NCBI RefSeq assembly: GCF_900215155.1
Contig: NZ_LT907980.1
Coordinates: 1,674,001 to 1,738,000, forward strand
Origin: Marinobacter sp. LV10R510-11A
GTDB lineage: Bacteria > Pseudomonadota > Gammaproteobacteria > Pseudomonadales > Oleiphilaceae
Length of the DNA stretch: 64,000 nt
Direction: 5' to 3'
The notes beneath the pieces are model-generated. The model saw only the letters and a program-made list of their open reading frames with translations. It was not told the origin of the DNA and made no database searches. This document shows, one piece after another, positions 10,813 through 20,760 of this stretch. Positions within the stretch are counted from its first letter, which is position 1, and the number at the start of each line of letters is the position of its first letter. The translations under genes were made by a program, and so were the position numbers.

Positions 10813-11925
10813 TGCCTGCATTGCCGTGGAATTCGGATTACGCACAACCCCCTTCTCTGTAACGATTAAGTCGATCAGGTTTGCAGGCGTCACATCGAAT
10901 ACCGGATTGAACACCGACACACCTTCCGGGGCCAATGGAATACCACGTATCTCCCGAACCTCAATGCCATCACGCTCTTCAATGGGTATTTCCACACCAG
11001 ACGCCAGCGACATATCCACGGTGCTTGAGGGCGCCACAACCATAAACCCAACGTTGTGATAGCGCGCCAGCACTGCAAGGCTGTAGGTACCAATCTTGTT
11101 GGCCACATCGCCGTTGGCGGTAACCCTGTCTGCACCAACAATGATCCACCGCACCTCACCCGCTGCAAGAATGGCCGCCGCAGCGCCATCGGCATTCAAA
11201 GTAACCGAAATACCCTCCCGCATCAGCTCCCAGGCAGTAAGACGGCTCCCCTGTAGCCAGGGCCGGGTTTCGTCGGCATACACCTGCTTCAGCAGTTTTG
11301 TCTCATGGAGCCGGCGAATCACACCCAGCGCAGTGCCATAGCCACCCGTTGCGAGCGCGCCGGTGTTGCAGTGGGTAAGTACCGAAATTGGGGTGGAGGT
11401 TCCGGCAGAAAGCCCCATGGCTTCGAGTGCGTGATCGGCCATAGCAAGGTTTCCGGCCAGGTCTTCCTGATGAATAGCCACAGCTTCATCCGCCAGCCGC
11501 TTCTGTGCTTCGCCCAGAGATCCGCAAGCGTGAAACACCCGCTCCATTCGCTGCAAGGCCCAAAACAGATTCACGGCGGTTGGCCGCGAGGCAGATAACT
11601 CACAAATAGCCTGTTTGATTTCAGCTTTCCAGTCTCCGGCTCCCGACTCGTTTTCGGCATGCCGGGCAGCCAGTGCCACGCCGTAGGCCGCGCTGATACC
11701 AATGGCCGGCGCGCCACGCACGACCATGTCCTGAATGCACTGGGCAACGCCACATGCGCCCTCTAGGGTTATCCAGTGTTCTTGCGCTGGCAACAGGCGC
11801 TGATCAAGCAGCTCTAGGCTGCTGCCATGCCATCTGAGCGCGACCGTATCTATAGAAAGGGTAGAATGCGCAGCTGAGCCACCAAAAGAAGGGGCTGGGG
11901 AAGAAGATTCCTTAGTACTATTCAT
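10801..11925 (-). CDS. mtnA: S-methyl-5-thioribose-1-phosphate isomerase
   Basis: MtnA converts 5-methylthioribose 1-phosphate to methylthioribulose 1-phosphate in the methionine salvage pathway. The 374-residue protein carries the eIF2B-like family motifs RGAPAIGISAAYG, the catalytic-Cys segment THCNTGALATGG, and GADRVTANGDVANKIGTY with the catalytic Asp. It is divergent from mtaD, and the intervening 148 bp contain a symmetric promoter. The first 20 residues are Ser-rich and unlike the fold, so a start slightly downstream is possible. Confidence 0.93.
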   Translation of the reverse strand: MNSTKESSSPAPSFGGSAAHSTLSIDTVALRWHGSSLELLDQRLLPAQEHWITLEGACGVAQCIQDMVVRGAPAIGISAAYGVALAARHAENESGAGDWKAEIKQAICELSASRPTAVNLFWALQRMERVFHACGSLGEAQKRLADEAVAIHQEDLAGNLAMADHALEAMGLSAGTSTPISVLTHCNTGALATGGYGTALGVIRRLHETKLLKQVYADETRPWLQGSRLTAWELMREGISVTLNADGAAAAILAAGEVRWIIVGADRVTANGDVANKIGTYSLAVLARYHNVGFMVVAPSSTVDMSLASGVEIPIEERDGIEVREIRGIPLAPEGVSVFNPVFDVTPANLIDLIVTEKGVVRNPNSTAMQALFG

Positions 11926-11960
11926 GGCCTGGCTCTCGTTACGTAACGCGTTTCATAACG

Positions 11961-11989
11961 CTGAAAACGGCCAGTATAACGGTTATACT
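11961..11989. promoter_or_regulatory. Symmetric bidirectional promoter between mtnA and mtaD
   Basis: A perfect 17-base palindrome at 11973-11989 (agtataac, g, gttatact) places a TATACT -10 hexamer on each strand, facing outward. For the rightward direction ctgaaa at 11961-11966 could serve as a poor -35 at 17-bp spacing; the leftward -35 is not clear. The palindrome could instead be a repressor operator. Confidence 0.5.
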
Positions 11990-12073
11990 TCCGGGCTACA
12001 TTTCATTGTCCGGCACGCTTGTGCACTTTTCGTGCTCAACCTCATTCGTGGCCGGCACTGCAAGGCAGAGTTA

Positions 12074-13414
12074 ATGACGGCAGATACTATTACCGCAGCC
12101 GATATTCGTATCAACGCCCGCTGGCTGATTCCCATTGAACCGTCCGGGATTGTCCTTGAACATCAGGCCGTTATTATTCAGGGCACCAAAATTGCGGCGG
12201 TGTTACCCATAGCAGAGGCAGATCGCGGATTCCGCACCAAGGAGACGATCGACCTGCCCCACCACGTGGTTATGCCCGGGCTGATCAACATGCATGGCCA
12301 TGCGGCCATGTCGCTGTTTCGTGGCCTGGCAGACGATCTTCCCTTAATGACTTGGCTGAATGAACATATCTGGCCGGCAGAAGGCCGTTTTGTCAGCGAG
12401 CAGTTTATTGCCGACGGCACACAACTGGCCATGGCAGAAATGCTGAGAACCGGCACAACAACCTTCTCGGACATGTACTTTTTCCCGGAAATTGCAGCCC
12501 AAGCGGCTCACGATACCGGCATGCGCACGCAGATATGCTTTCCTCTGCTGGACTTTCCCACGGTATGGGGCTCTGGGCCGGATGAATATCTGAGCAAAGG
12601 CGAGGCGTTGATCAATACATGGAAAGATGACAGCTACATTATGCCCGCGATTGGGCCCCATGCACCCTATACGGTATCTGATGGGCCATTACTCGAAGCT
12701 GTCGCGCTCTCTGAAAAAACAGGCGCTCGCATCCAGATTCATCTGCATGAAACCGCATTTGAAGTGGCGGAAGCCATAGAAAAACAAGGTAAACGCCCAA
12801 TTGAACGGCTGGCGAAGCTTGGCGTTCTTGGAGCCAAAACCCAGTGCGTTCACATGACCCAAATCAGCGACTCGGACATTGCGCTGCTTGCAGACACAGG
12901 CGCGCACGTTATCCACTGCCCCGAATCCAATCTCAAGCTCGCCAGCGGCTTGTGCCCAGCCCAAAAGCTGATAAAGAGCGGAATCAACCTGGCAATCGGA
13001 ACCGATGGCGCAGCCAGCAATAACGACTTGGATCTGTTCGGCGAAATACGCACCGCCGCCATGGTTGCAAAAGTGGTCGCCAACGATGCAGCCGCTCTTT
13101 GTGCCCATGAAGCACTTCAAGTGGCAACGCTCAATGGCGCCAAAGCTCTGGGCCGGGAACATGAGCTTGGCTCACTGGTGGCCGGCAAGCTGGCAGACAT
13201 TATCGCTGTTGATCTCAGCGACCCGTTTATTCAGCCGGTTTACGATCCTGCCTCCCATCTTGTCTACAGCAACCATGGCCGCGCAGTAACCCATAGTTGG
13301 ATTAACGGCGTACCTCAGGTACAGGATGGAAAATTGACGCGTATTGATGTCCCAGATCTTATGCTTCGCGTTGAGGGCTGGGCTGAGAAAATCCGCCAGC
13401 AGCAGGCTGACTAA
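12074..13414 (+). CDS. mtaD: TRZ/ATZ-family amidohydrolase, methylthioadenosine/SAH deaminase
   Basis: A metal-dependent amidohydrolase expected to deaminate 5-methylthioadenosine and S-adenosylhomocysteine. The frame is open from 11924, but the ATG at 12074, with AAGG upstream, gives the usual 446 residues starting at [11 protein letters not shown]. Metal-binding and catalytic motifs are visible: [13 protein letters not shown] (HxH), [23 protein letters not shown] and [13 protein letters not shown]. Adjacency to mtnA supports a role in methylthioadenosine recycling. The ubiG gene follows after 35 bp in the same direction. Confidence 0.88.
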   Translation: MTADTITAADIRINARWLIPIEPSGIVLEHQAVIIQGTKIAAVLPIAEADRGFRTKETIDLPHHVVMPGLINMHGHAAMSLFRGLADDLPLMTWLNEHIWPAEGRFVSEQFIADGTQLAMAEMLRTGTTTFSDMYFFPEIAAQAAHDTGMRTQICFPLLDFPTVWGSGPDEYLSKGEALINTWKDDSYIMPAIGPHAPYTVSDGPLLEAVALSEKTGARIQIHLHETAFEVAEAIEKQGKRPIERLAKLGVLGAKTQCVHMTQISDSDIALLADTGAHVIHCPESNLKLASGLCPAQKLIKSGINLAIGTDGAASNNDLDLFGEIRTAAMVAKVVANDAAALCAHEALQVATLNGAKALGREHELGSLVAGKLADIIAVDLSDPFIQPVYDPASHLVYSNHGRAVTHSWINGVPQVQDGKLTRIDVPDLMLRVEGWAEKIRQQQAD

Positions 13415-13449
13415 CCGAATTCCTACAGATTGATCAGGCAGAGCGCAAC

Positions 13450-14166
13450 ATGACAAACCAGAACGTGGATCGTAACGAAATCGCCAAGTTTGAAGCCCTG
13501 GCCAGCCGTTGGTGGGACCCCACCAGCGAGTTCAAGCCGCTGCACGACATTAATCCGCTGCGCCTGAACTACATCGACGAGCGCGTATCCCTCGCGGGCA
13601 AACGGGTGGCAGACATAGGCTGTGGCGGCGGATTGCTTTCAGAAGGCATGGCGCTGCGCGGTGCTCATGTAACCGGCATAGACATGGGCGAAGCGCCACT
13701 GGCTGTTGCACGATTACACGGCCTGGAAAGCGGAATTAAAGTCGACTACCAGAAAATCACCGTTGAAGAACTGGCCCGCGACCCAGAACATGCCGGCCAG
13801 TACGATGCGGTTACTTGCTTGGAAATGCTGGAGCACGTACCCGACCCGGCTTCGATCATCAAAGCCTGCTCTGCCCTTCTCAAACCCGGCGGGCACCTGT
13901 TTGTATCTACCATCAATCGCAACCCAAAATCCTTCTTGTTTGCCATTGTGGGTGCTGAATACGTTCTGAACATGCTGCCCAAGGGCACGCACGAATGGAA
14001 GAAGTTTATCCGGCCATCAGAAATGTCCGACCATCTGCGCCACGCCGGGCTGGATGTGCGTGAGCTGACGGGTATGACCTATAACCCTATTACCCGTTCC
14101 TATAAGCTGGGCCGGGACGTGGATGTAAACTATCTGATGCACGCGCGGGATATCCGTGAAGACTGA
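13450..14166 (+). CDS. ubiG: Ubiquinone biosynthesis O-methyltransferase
   Basis: UbiG carries out both O-methylation steps of ubiquinone synthesis using S-adenosylmethionine. The 238-residue length is standard. The SAM-binding motif I is [16 protein letters not shown] near residue 50, and motif post-I is VTGIDMG. The N-terminal [11 protein letters not shown] signature and the membrane-interacting segment [19 protein letters not shown] are diagnostic of UbiG. It overlaps the next gene mupP by 11 bp, indicating translational coupling. Confidence 0.96.
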   Translation: MTNQNVDRNEIAKFEALASRWWDPTSEFKPLHDINPLRLNYIDERVSLAGKRVADIGCGGGLLSEGMALRGAHVTGIDMGEAPLAVARLHGLESGIKVDYQKITVEELARDPEHAGQYDAVTCLEMLEHVPDPASIIKACSALLKPGGHLFVSTINRNPKSFLFAIVGAEYVLNMLPKGTHEWKKFIRPSEMSDHLRHAGLDVRELTGMTYNPITRSYKLGRDVDVNYLMHARDIRED

Positions 14167-14815
14167 ACAACCCTCAACCGTTCTGTTCGATCTGGATGGC
14201 ACACTGATCGACACAGCGCCAGATTTTATCCGGTGCCTTAACGAATTGCGCCAGCAACACGGGCTCCCGGCACTTCCGGCAGATCGCATACGCCGGTCCG
14301 TCTCCAATGGCGCCCGGGCCATGGTGCGGGTGGGCTTTGGGCTGGAGCCAGAGCACCCGGATTATCTTGGCAAACACACAGCCTTTCTGGATCTGTACGA
14401 GGCCGGTGTCGCCGTTGAAACCCGTCTCTTTGAGGGCATGGATGCGCTGCTTCAATCGCTGGAACAACGAGGAATCCCCTGGGGCATTGTTACCAACAAA
14501 CCGGTACGCTTTGCTGCCCCGCTGGTTCAGGCCCTTGGTTTGGCAGAACGCTGTGCTTCGCTGGTTTGTCCCGATCACGTCACCGATCGAAAACCACATC
14601 CGGAAGCCCTTTTTCTCGCCTGCAAACAAATCGGCGCAGGTCCTGCCCGCGCGGTGTATGTAGGCGATCACGAACGCGATATCGAAGCCGGCCGCAATGC
14701 CCGCATGAAAACCATCGCCGTGCGCTATGGCTATATCGAAGAGCCTGAAACCGTTGATCTATGGCAAGCAGACATCATCGCAGACACCGTCAACGATCTC
14801 GCAAAGCTGTTATAA
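14156..14815 (+). CDS. mupP: HAD phosphatase, N-acetylmuramic acid 6-phosphate phosphatase (MupP)
   Basis: A 219-residue HAD-superfamily phosphatase. Motif I is [15 protein letters not shown] with the nucleophile Asp, motif II is IVTNKP, and the motif III/IV region is KPHPEA followed by [15 protein letters not shown]. The family is often annotated as phosphoglycolate phosphatase, but position directly after ubiG and before yciK is the Pseudomonas arrangement of mupP, whose product acts in cell-wall recycling. I favour MupP on synteny; sequence alone cannot exclude Gph. Confidence 0.82.
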   Translation: MKTEQPSTVLFDLDGTLIDTAPDFIRCLNELRQQHGLPALPADRIRRSVSNGARAMVRVGFGLEPEHPDYLGKHTAFLDLYEAGVAVETRLFEGMDALLQSLEQRGIPWGIVTNKPVRFAAPLVQALGLAERCASLVCPDHVTDRKPHPEALFLACKQIGAGPARAVYVGDHERDIEAGRNARMKTIAVRYGYIEEPETVDLWQADIIADTVNDLAKLL

Positions 14816-14875
14816 TAATGCGCTTTTGAAACTGACCCATTTTCACAAACTCTCAGTCTGACACGGAGACAGGTT

Positions 14876-15625
14876 ATGCATGATTATCAGGCACCCGCCG
14901 ATCTTCTGAAAGACCGCATCATACTGGTGACCGGTGCGGGCAGCGGAATCGGCCGTACAGCAGCCAAAACCTATGCCGCCCACGGTGCCACTGTGATTCT
15001 TGTGGGGCGAACCTTAAGCAAGCTGGAATCGGTGTACGACGAAATCGAAGCCGACGGGCACCCCAAGCCGGCCATTGTGCCGATGAACTTTGAAGGCGCT
15101 GCCGTAAAAGATTACGAAGAACTGGCCATGACCCTGGAAGACAACTTCGGGAAGCTCGATGGCCTGCTTCACAACGCCGGCATTCTAGGCGACCGCAGCC
15201 CGGTAGAGATGTACGACCCGGAGCTCTGGAATAGGGTCATGAACGTGAATGCTACGGCACCGTTTCTAATGAGCCGAGCGATGATTCCCCTGTTGCGCAA
15301 GTCGGATGCTGCGTCGATTATCTTCACCTCCTCCGGTGTTGGTCGCAAGGCAAAGGCTTACTGGGGTGCCTACGCCGTATCAAAGTTTGCGGTGGAAGGG
15401 CTGACCCAGCTTCTGGCCGACGAGTTGGATGATAAGCACTCCAACGTTCGGGTAAACAGCCTGAACCCAGGCGCTACCAGAACCAATATGCGGGCCCATG
15501 CCTACCCAGCAGAGAACCCGAATCAGAACCCGACACCGGAAGATATAATGCCGGTTTACCTGTACCTGATGGGCCGTGACAGCGCCGACGTAAACGGCCA
15601 GCAAGTGGACGCCCAGCTAAAATAA
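14876..15625 (+). CDS. yciK: YciK-family short-chain oxidoreductase
   Basis: A classical SDR of 249 residues. The nucleotide-binding motif TGAGSGIGRTAA is near residue 20, NNAG is represented by HNAGILGDRSP, and the catalytic Ser-Tyr-Lys are in FTSSGVGRK and YWGAYAVSKFA. The substrate of YciK proteins is not firmly established. The stop codon TAA directly adjoins the next ATG (AAATAATGG), so it is co-translated with the glutaredoxin-like gene. Confidence 0.88.
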   Translation: MHDYQAPADLLKDRIILVTGAGSGIGRTAAKTYAAHGATVILVGRTLSKLESVYDEIEADGHPKPAIVPMNFEGAAVKDYEELAMTLEDNFGKLDGLLHNAGILGDRSPVEMYDPELWNRVMNVNATAPFLMSRAMIPLLRKSDAASIIFTSSGVGRKAKAYWGAYAVSKFAVEGLTQLLADELDDKHSNVRVNSLNPGATRTNMRAHAYPAENPNQNPTPEDIMPVYLYLMGRDSADVNGQQVDAQLK

Positions 15626-15858
15626 TGGAACTGCTTTTTTACACCACATCTCAATGCCATTTGTGTGAGCTTGCCGAAGCCTTGCTCGTGAGCACGCCCA
15701 TGCCAACGCCAATACCGGTGGATGTGGTGGATATTGCACACTCAAAAGAGCTGGTAGAACGTTTCGGCACGCGAATTCCTGTCCTTCGGCGCAGCGATAC
15801 TGGGCAGGAACTCGACTGGCCATTTACCCGCGATCAGTTACTCACGTTTCTGCAATGA
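15625..15858 (+). CDS. Glutaredoxin-family protein
   Basis: A 77-residue thioredoxin-fold protein with the redox motif CHLC at residues 11-14 and the cis-Pro segment GTRIPVLRR. The family includes small glutaredoxin-like proteins whose partners are mostly unknown. It starts at the stop of yciK and is followed by yaaA after 13 bp, so it probably belongs to the same transcript. Confidence 0.85.
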   Translation: MELLFYTTSQCHLCELAEALLVSTPMPTPIPVDVVDIAHSKELVERFGTRIPVLRRSDTGQELDWPFTRDQLLTFLQ

Positions 15859-15871
15859 GGAATTATCTGAC

Positions 15872-16642
15872 ATGCTGATGGTTATCTCACCCGCTAAAAC
15901 CCTCGACTACGAGAGCCCGCTGGCAACGGAAACCTTTACCAAGCCAGACTTTCTAGACGACGCCTGCGAACTGATTGACCAGCTTAAAGAGCTGGAGCCC
16001 CACCAGGTGAGCAACCTGATGAACATCAGCGACAAGCTGGGGCAGTTGAACGCCGAACGCTTTCAGAGCTGGCACACGCCCTTCTCTGAGAAGAACGCCC
16101 GCCAAGCCTTGCTGGCGTTCAAAGGTGACGTATACACAGGGCTAGATGCTGGAAGCTTCAGCGAGCAGGACTTCAGTTTCGCCCAGAAGCATCTGCGCAT
16201 GTTGTCCGGGTTGTACGGCGTTCTCAAACCTCTTGACCTAATGCAGCCGTACCGGTTGGAAATGGGCACAAAGCTTGAGAACGAACGCGGCAAGGATCTG
16301 TATGCGTTTTGGGGTGATCGCCTCACTCAGGAAATAAACCGCCTGCTGAAGAGCGACGACGACGTTCTGGTAAACCTGGCCTCGAACGAATATTTCAAGA
16401 GCCTGAAGAAGAAAGACCTTGAAGGACGGCTTATTACCCCCCAATTCAAGGATTGGAAGAATGGTCAGTACAAAATGATCAGCTTCTACGCCAAGAAAGC
16501 ACGTGGCCTAATGTGCCGCTATGCCATCCTGAATCGCATTACCGACGCAAACGACCTCAAGGGTTTTGACCTTGATGGCTACTATTTCAGTGAAGACCAG
16601 TCCGACAAGAACAACTGGGTTTTCCTGCGGGATGAACACTAA
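15872..16642 (+). CDS. yaaA: Peroxide stress protein YaaA
   Basis: YaaA lowers intracellular free iron and limits DNA damage during peroxide stress in E. coli. The 256-residue protein begins with the family signature [14 protein letters not shown] and contains [23 protein letters not shown], and the ending [20 protein letters not shown]. Length and motifs are complete. A ribosome site (atgagga) precedes the ATG. Confidence 0.95.
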   Translation: MLMVISPAKTLDYESPLATETFTKPDFLDDACELIDQLKELEPHQVSNLMNISDKLGQLNAERFQSWHTPFSEKNARQALLAFKGDVYTGLDAGSFSEQDFSFAQKHLRMLSGLYGVLKPLDLMQPYRLEMGTKLENERGKDLYAFWGDRLTQEINRLLKSDDDVLVNLASNEYFKSLKKKDLEGRLITPQFKDWKNGQYKMISFYAKKARGLMCRYAILNRITDANDLKGFDLDGYYFSEDQSDKNNWVFLRDEH

Positions 16643-16666
16643 TCCAGATTGAGTTCGGAGCAAAAC

Positions 16667-16867
16667 ATGAATGAAGCAGTATTTTCCCAGATCGCCATGT
16701 TGGTGCTTCTGACAGGTCTTATTGGCTGGATGGGGTTCATTGTGTGGGACCTAGCCAAAAAATCACAGGCCGGGAAGTTTGGTACCATCGCCCTTTTTAT
16801 AGTACTGGGGGCCGGTGTGGTTGGTTTCATCGTCAAAACAGTACTCGTAGAGGTTATGCAAATATGA
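16667..16867 (+). CDS. DUF2788 small membrane protein
   Basis: A 66-residue protein with two predicted membrane segments (IAMLVLLTGLIGWMGFIVW and TIALFIVLGAGVVGFIVKTV) joined by a short basic loop. The open frame begins at a TTG at 16649, but the ATG at 16667, preceded by cggag, is the better start. I recognise it as the DUF2788 type found in Pseudomonas relatives; no function is known. It lies 19 bp upstream of rdgC. Confidence 0.7.
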   Translation: MNEAVFSQIAMLVLLTGLIGWMGFIVWDLAKKSQAGKFGTIALFIVLGAGVVGFIVKTVLVEVMQI

Positions 16868-16886
16868 AAGACAAGGATCAAGCCTG

Positions 16887-17813
16887 ATGTGGTTTCGTAA
16901 TGCCCGCGTTTTCCGTTTTACCAAGCCGTTTGATATTTCTGCTGAAGAGCTGGAAGAAAAGCTCAGCGCAGATGCATTCAAGCCCTGTGGCCCACAAGAA
17001 ACCGCTCGCCAAGGCTGGGTTCCGCCTCTTGGCAAACACGGCGAACTGCTTGTTCACAGTGCCAATGATTACCACCTGATTGCCTTGCGCAAGGAAGAAA
17101 AGATCCTGCCTGGGCCAGTGATAAAAGATGCGGTTGAAGATAAAGCCGAAGCCATTGAGATCGAAGAGGGTCGCAAGGTTCGTCGCAAGGAGAAGGAAGA
17201 AATTAAAGAGCAGGTGATGCTGGAGATGCTGCCCCAGGCATTTTCGCGGAACCGCCGCTGTTTTGCTTATCTGGCTCCAAAGGACGGCGTGTTGGTGGTT
17301 GATGCCGGCTCCGCGAAACAGGCGGAAGACCTGGCCTCAACCCTGCGCACTAGCCTAGGCTCCCTGCCCGTGCGCCCGCCGGCGCTGGAACAGTCTCCGA
17401 TCTTCACGTTCACCGGCTGGCTTAATGAAACCATCGACCTGCCCGGCGCGGTGGTGCTAGGTGATGAATGTGAGTTGAAAGATCCTGCAGAAGACGGCGG
17501 CGTGGTTCGCTGCAAAGGACTGAACCTGAAGGCAGACGAAATCCGTAACCATCTGGAAGCGGGAATGGAAGTCACCAAGCTGGCCCTAACCTGGGACGAC
17601 AACGTGTCCTTCGTTCTGGATGAAGAAATGGGCATTCGCCGGCTGAAATTTGGCGAAACGCTACAGGATCAGCTCGATGACGTAGACGTGGATGACGCTG
17701 TGGCAAAATTTGATGCAGCCTTCACTCTTATGACTTTAGAGTTGTCCAAACTGATTCCAGGCTTGTTGGAAGCCATGGGCGGCGAAGACCGTTCGGCCAT
17801 CGTCGAAGAGTAA
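16887..17813 (+). CDS. rdgC: Recombination-associated protein RdgC
   Basis: RdgC is a ring-forming double-stranded DNA-binding protein that restrains RecA activity. The 308-residue length matches. Signatures include the start MWFRNARVFRFT, the segment GWVPPLGKHG, and FTGWLNETIDLPG. The ATG has a short AAGG-like site (acaagg) upstream. It is the last gene of the rightward run and converges with the acetyltransferase gene. Confidence 0.96.
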   Translation: MWFRNARVFRFTKPFDISAEELEEKLSADAFKPCGPQETARQGWVPPLGKHGELLVHSANDYHLIALRKEEKILPGPVIKDAVEDKAEAIEIEEGRKVRRKEKEEIKEQVMLEMLPQAFSRNRRCFAYLAPKDGVLVVDAGSAKQAEDLASTLRTSLGSLPVRPPALEQSPIFTFTGWLNETIDLPGAVVLGDECELKDPAEDGGVVRCKGLNLKADEIRNHLEAGMEVTKLALTWDDNVSFVLDEEMGIRRLKFGETLQDQLDDVDVDDAVAKFDAAFTLMTLELSKLIPGLLEAMGGEDRSAIVEE

Positions 17814-17857
17814 TCACTCAGGCGCATGAGCGCCGCTGAAGCCTTTCTCAAAAGGCC

Positions 17858-20602
17858 TCAGTGGGCGCCCTTCTTCAGCCGCTCCTTTTGCCAGTCGTTT
17901 TCCGGCTCGTTCAGCACCAACCGTAAGTCCATGACCTCTTCTTCAGCGTTATACTTAATCTCAAAGCCCACGTGCTCGGCCAGTTGCAACATCGGTCGGT
18001 TATCTGCCAGTACATCGCCAACCATTTCCACCGTGCCGCGGGCCCGGCAGTAATCGATCATTTTTTGCATCAGCGCAACACCAAGGCCTTCACCCTTCAT
18101 TTTATCGTGAACCATCACCGCAAACTCGCACTGCAAGTTGTCCGCGTCTGTCCAGGTTCTTACGGTACCGAGAGTTTCCTCCCCTTCACCGTCCTCTTTC
18201 GACGCATTGGCAATAAAGACCATTTCCCGGTCGTAGTCGATCTGCACCATCTGCGCGACGTCTTCCCGGGAGAAGTGTTTACGGTATTGGAAGAAACGGT
18301 AGCGAATGGATTCCGGCGACTGCAACTCATGGAACACCCGGTGCGATGGTTCGTCTTCTGCCAGAGCCGGGCGGATAATTATCCGGCGCCCAGATTTGGG
18401 AAGCACCAGCCACTCCTCAAGCTCTCTCGGGTAAGGCTGAATAATCGGTCGGCCGGGCGTTTTAGACAGGTTGATAGCCACATTCACGGCTACCGCGCCC
18501 TGATCGTTGAATAACAGGGGCGAAATTTCCAACCCGCGGATCTCTGGAATATCGATCACAATCTGGGAGAGGGTAACCAACGTTTCCGAGACCGCCCTGA
18601 TATCCGAATCAGGCTTCAAGCTGTGCTCTTTGAGCAGCTTATACATATAGGTACGGCGCAACAGCTCCCGGGCGAGAACCATGTTCAGCGGTGGCAGCGC
18701 AATTTGCCGATCTGTCATCACGCTGATATGCGCACCCGAGGCGCCGCAAACCACCAAAGGCCCGAACTGCGCGTCTCTTGTGATGCCGACACTAAATTCA
18801 ATGCCACCGACGTGCTGATAAGACCGCTGCATAGCAAAACCAACAAAACCGCTGGTTGGGAAGTGTTTTTGGTACTCCTCCATCAGAAAACGGCAGCCAT
18901 CTATAATTGCAGACTCATTATCCAGCTTCTTTACCGTCCCTTTATAGCGGCGCTGGGCAACGCTCAACTTCATGAACGGGTCACAGGCTTGCTCGTGCAC
19001 CAGAGTAATGTCCACAGGCCGACGCTCTATGGAAAAAGCCTCTACAACCTCTTCAACATCATCACAATAAATTGTCTCAATGGTGTTGATGCCGTAATCG
19101 TCAACCACAGCTCTGGCTTCTTGGTTTGACAGATGCAGCCTATCCGAACGAAGGGCGTTCATCACCACGCGCCGTGTTTGAGTGTGATCTGAAAAATGAT
19201 CGGTAAAGGATTCCGGCGTCTCCGTTAGCAGGCGTTGAACACGCTGATGGCGCACATGCTGCATAAAGGCAACCACGGCTTTCTCGGGATTAAAGAACGA
19301 TGGCACACCCGCGCGATAAAACTCCTCGCGAGCCTCCATCACAGTGCTCTGCCCAAGCCAGCAGGTGAAAATATTAAGGCGCGTGCCCTTTGCGGCCTGC
19401 ACCACAGCATCGGCAATTTGCAGGCTGTCTTCTGTAAGGCTGGGAGCGTACATCACCAGCACGTTAGCCACTTCAGGGTCTTTGGCCAGAATTTTTATGG
19501 CCTTGCCGTACAATTCAGGGGACGCATCATAGTTAAGGTCGATGGGGTTCTTGCGCGTCCAGTACGGAGGCAATAGCTCCGCAAGGCCGTTAATACTGGA
19601 CTCAGACAGACTAGCAAGCTCGCCGCCCAGATCCGCCAGCCGATCAACTGCCAGAACCCCGGGGCCAACACCGTTCGCCATAATTGCCAGAGACTCTCGG
19701 CGTAGCGGGCGCATACGGGTGAGCGTCTCCAGCGCATCGAACATTTGCCCCAGCCCGTCAACCCGCAGCACACCGGCGCGCTGGAGCATGGCATCGTATA
19801 TGGGATCACTGCGCATGATGCCATCAGGCAACTCATGGGGAAGCCATTCAGATTCTGGTACGCGCCCGGATTTAACCACAATCACAGGCTTGGTTCTGGA
19901 CGCCACCCGCACGGCCGACATAAAGCGCCGGGCGTTGGGAATATGCTCGATGTGCAGGAGAATCGCGCGGGTTTGGGTATCTTGGGCCAAGTAATCAATC
20001 AAGTCGTCGTGATCGATGTCCATACCATCACCCAGGGTGAGAAAGTAAGAAAACCCCACCCCGCGAGCAAACGCCCAATCAATCACCGAACTGGCGATGG
20101 TGCCCGATTGGCCTACAAACGCCACACGGCCGGGGAGCACACCCATGTGTGCATAGGTGGCGTTCAGGCTTCTGGCTGGCACCATAAGACCGATCGTGTT
20201 CGGGCCCAGCACTCTAATGCCGCTTTCCTTGGCAGCCTCCCCAACCGAATACATCAGGGGCGTCCCGGTTTTACTGTGGGTACGAGACATACCGCCGGTC
20301 ATCACAATCGCCGTGCGCACACCCGCTTCGCCCAAGCGCCGGATGGTTTTGGCCACGGTTTCCGGAGGTGTACAAACAATGGCAAGATCTGGAGAGAACT
20401 CCATTCCCGACACTTTTTTCACGCAAGGAACACCGTGCACATTGTCGTAATCGTTCCGGTTTACCACCAGAAGCCGGCCCGGATAGCCACCACTCATCAG
20501 GTTTCTTAACACCATGCCGCCAAGGTTGTCTGATCGTTCCGACGCGCCTATCACTGCAATGGAAGCGGGATTGAACAGACTTTCAAGATACCGAGTGCTC
20601 AA
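17858..20602 (-). CDS. Acyl-CoA synthetase-like/GNAT protein lysine acetyltransferase (Pat/YfiQ type)
   Basis: A 914-residue two-domain protein of the Pat/YfiQ (PatZ) architecture. Residues about 1-700 resemble ADP-forming acetyl-CoA synthetase (start IAVIGASERSDNLGG, VAFVGQSGTIASS, NPIDLNYDA, GVTRDAQFGPLVVCGASG). The C-terminal 170 residues form a GNAT domain with the acetyl-CoA loop EGLGVALMQKM and DNRPMLQLAEHVGF. In enteric bacteria this family acetylates lysines, notably inactivating acetyl-CoA synthetase. It is divergent from a histone-deacetylase-family gene across 158 bp. Confidence 0.9.
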   Translation of the reverse strand: MSTRYLESLFNPASIAVIGASERSDNLGGMVLRNLMSGGYPGRLLVVNRNDYDNVHGVPCVKKVSGMEFSPDLAIVCTPPETVAKTIRRLGEAGVRTAIVMTGGMSRTHSKTGTPLMYSVGEAAKESGIRVLGPNTIGLMVPARSLNATYAHMGVLPGRVAFVGQSGTIASSVIDWAFARGVGFSYFLTLGDGMDIDHDDLIDYLAQDTQTRAILLHIEHIPNARRFMSAVRVASRTKPVIVVKSGRVPESEWLPHELPDGIMRSDPIYDAMLQRAGVLRVDGLGQMFDALETLTRMRPLRRESLAIMANGVGPGVLAVDRLADLGGELASLSESSINGLAELLPPYWTRKNPIDLNYDASPELYGKAIKILAKDPEVANVLVMYAPSLTEDSLQIADAVVQAAKGTRLNIFTCWLGQSTVMEAREEFYRAGVPSFFNPEKAVVAFMQHVRHQRVQRLLTETPESFTDHFSDHTQTRRVVMNALRSDRLHLSNQEARAVVDDYGINTIETIYCDDVEEVVEAFSIERRPVDITLVHEQACDPFMKLSVAQRRYKGTVKKLDNESAIIDGCRFLMEEYQKHFPTSGFVGFAMQRSYQHVGGIEFSVGITRDAQFGPLVVCGASGAHISVMTDRQIALPPLNMVLARELLRRTYMYKLLKEHSLKPDSDIRAVSETLVTLSQIVIDIPEIRGLEISPLLFNDQGAVAVNVAINLSKTPGRPIIQPYPRELEEWLVLPKSGRRIIIRPALAEDEPSHRVFHELQSPESIRYRFFQYRKHFSREDVAQMVQIDYDREMVFIANASKEDGEGEETLGTVRTWTDADNLQCEFAVMVHDKMKGEGLGVALMQKMIDYCRARGTVEMVGDVLADNRPMLQLAEHVGFEIKYNAEEEVMDLRLVLNEPENDWQKERLKKGAH

Positions 20603-20760
20603 GCTGACTCTCCTCTAGCATGTGTTTGCCCTATCTTAGGCATTGAAGTACCTATGTGAAATGCCTATCGAACCTATAAGACCAAAGAAACCCGGCGTGA
20701 CGAGATTATCCCTGATAAGATCGAATAAAATACAAGCACAATCGGGGCTTTTCGAGATTT

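Noticed and set aside
11924..12073. N-terminal extension of MtaD
   Set aside because: It overlaps the mtnA start and the divergent promoter; the fold begins at the ATG at 12074.
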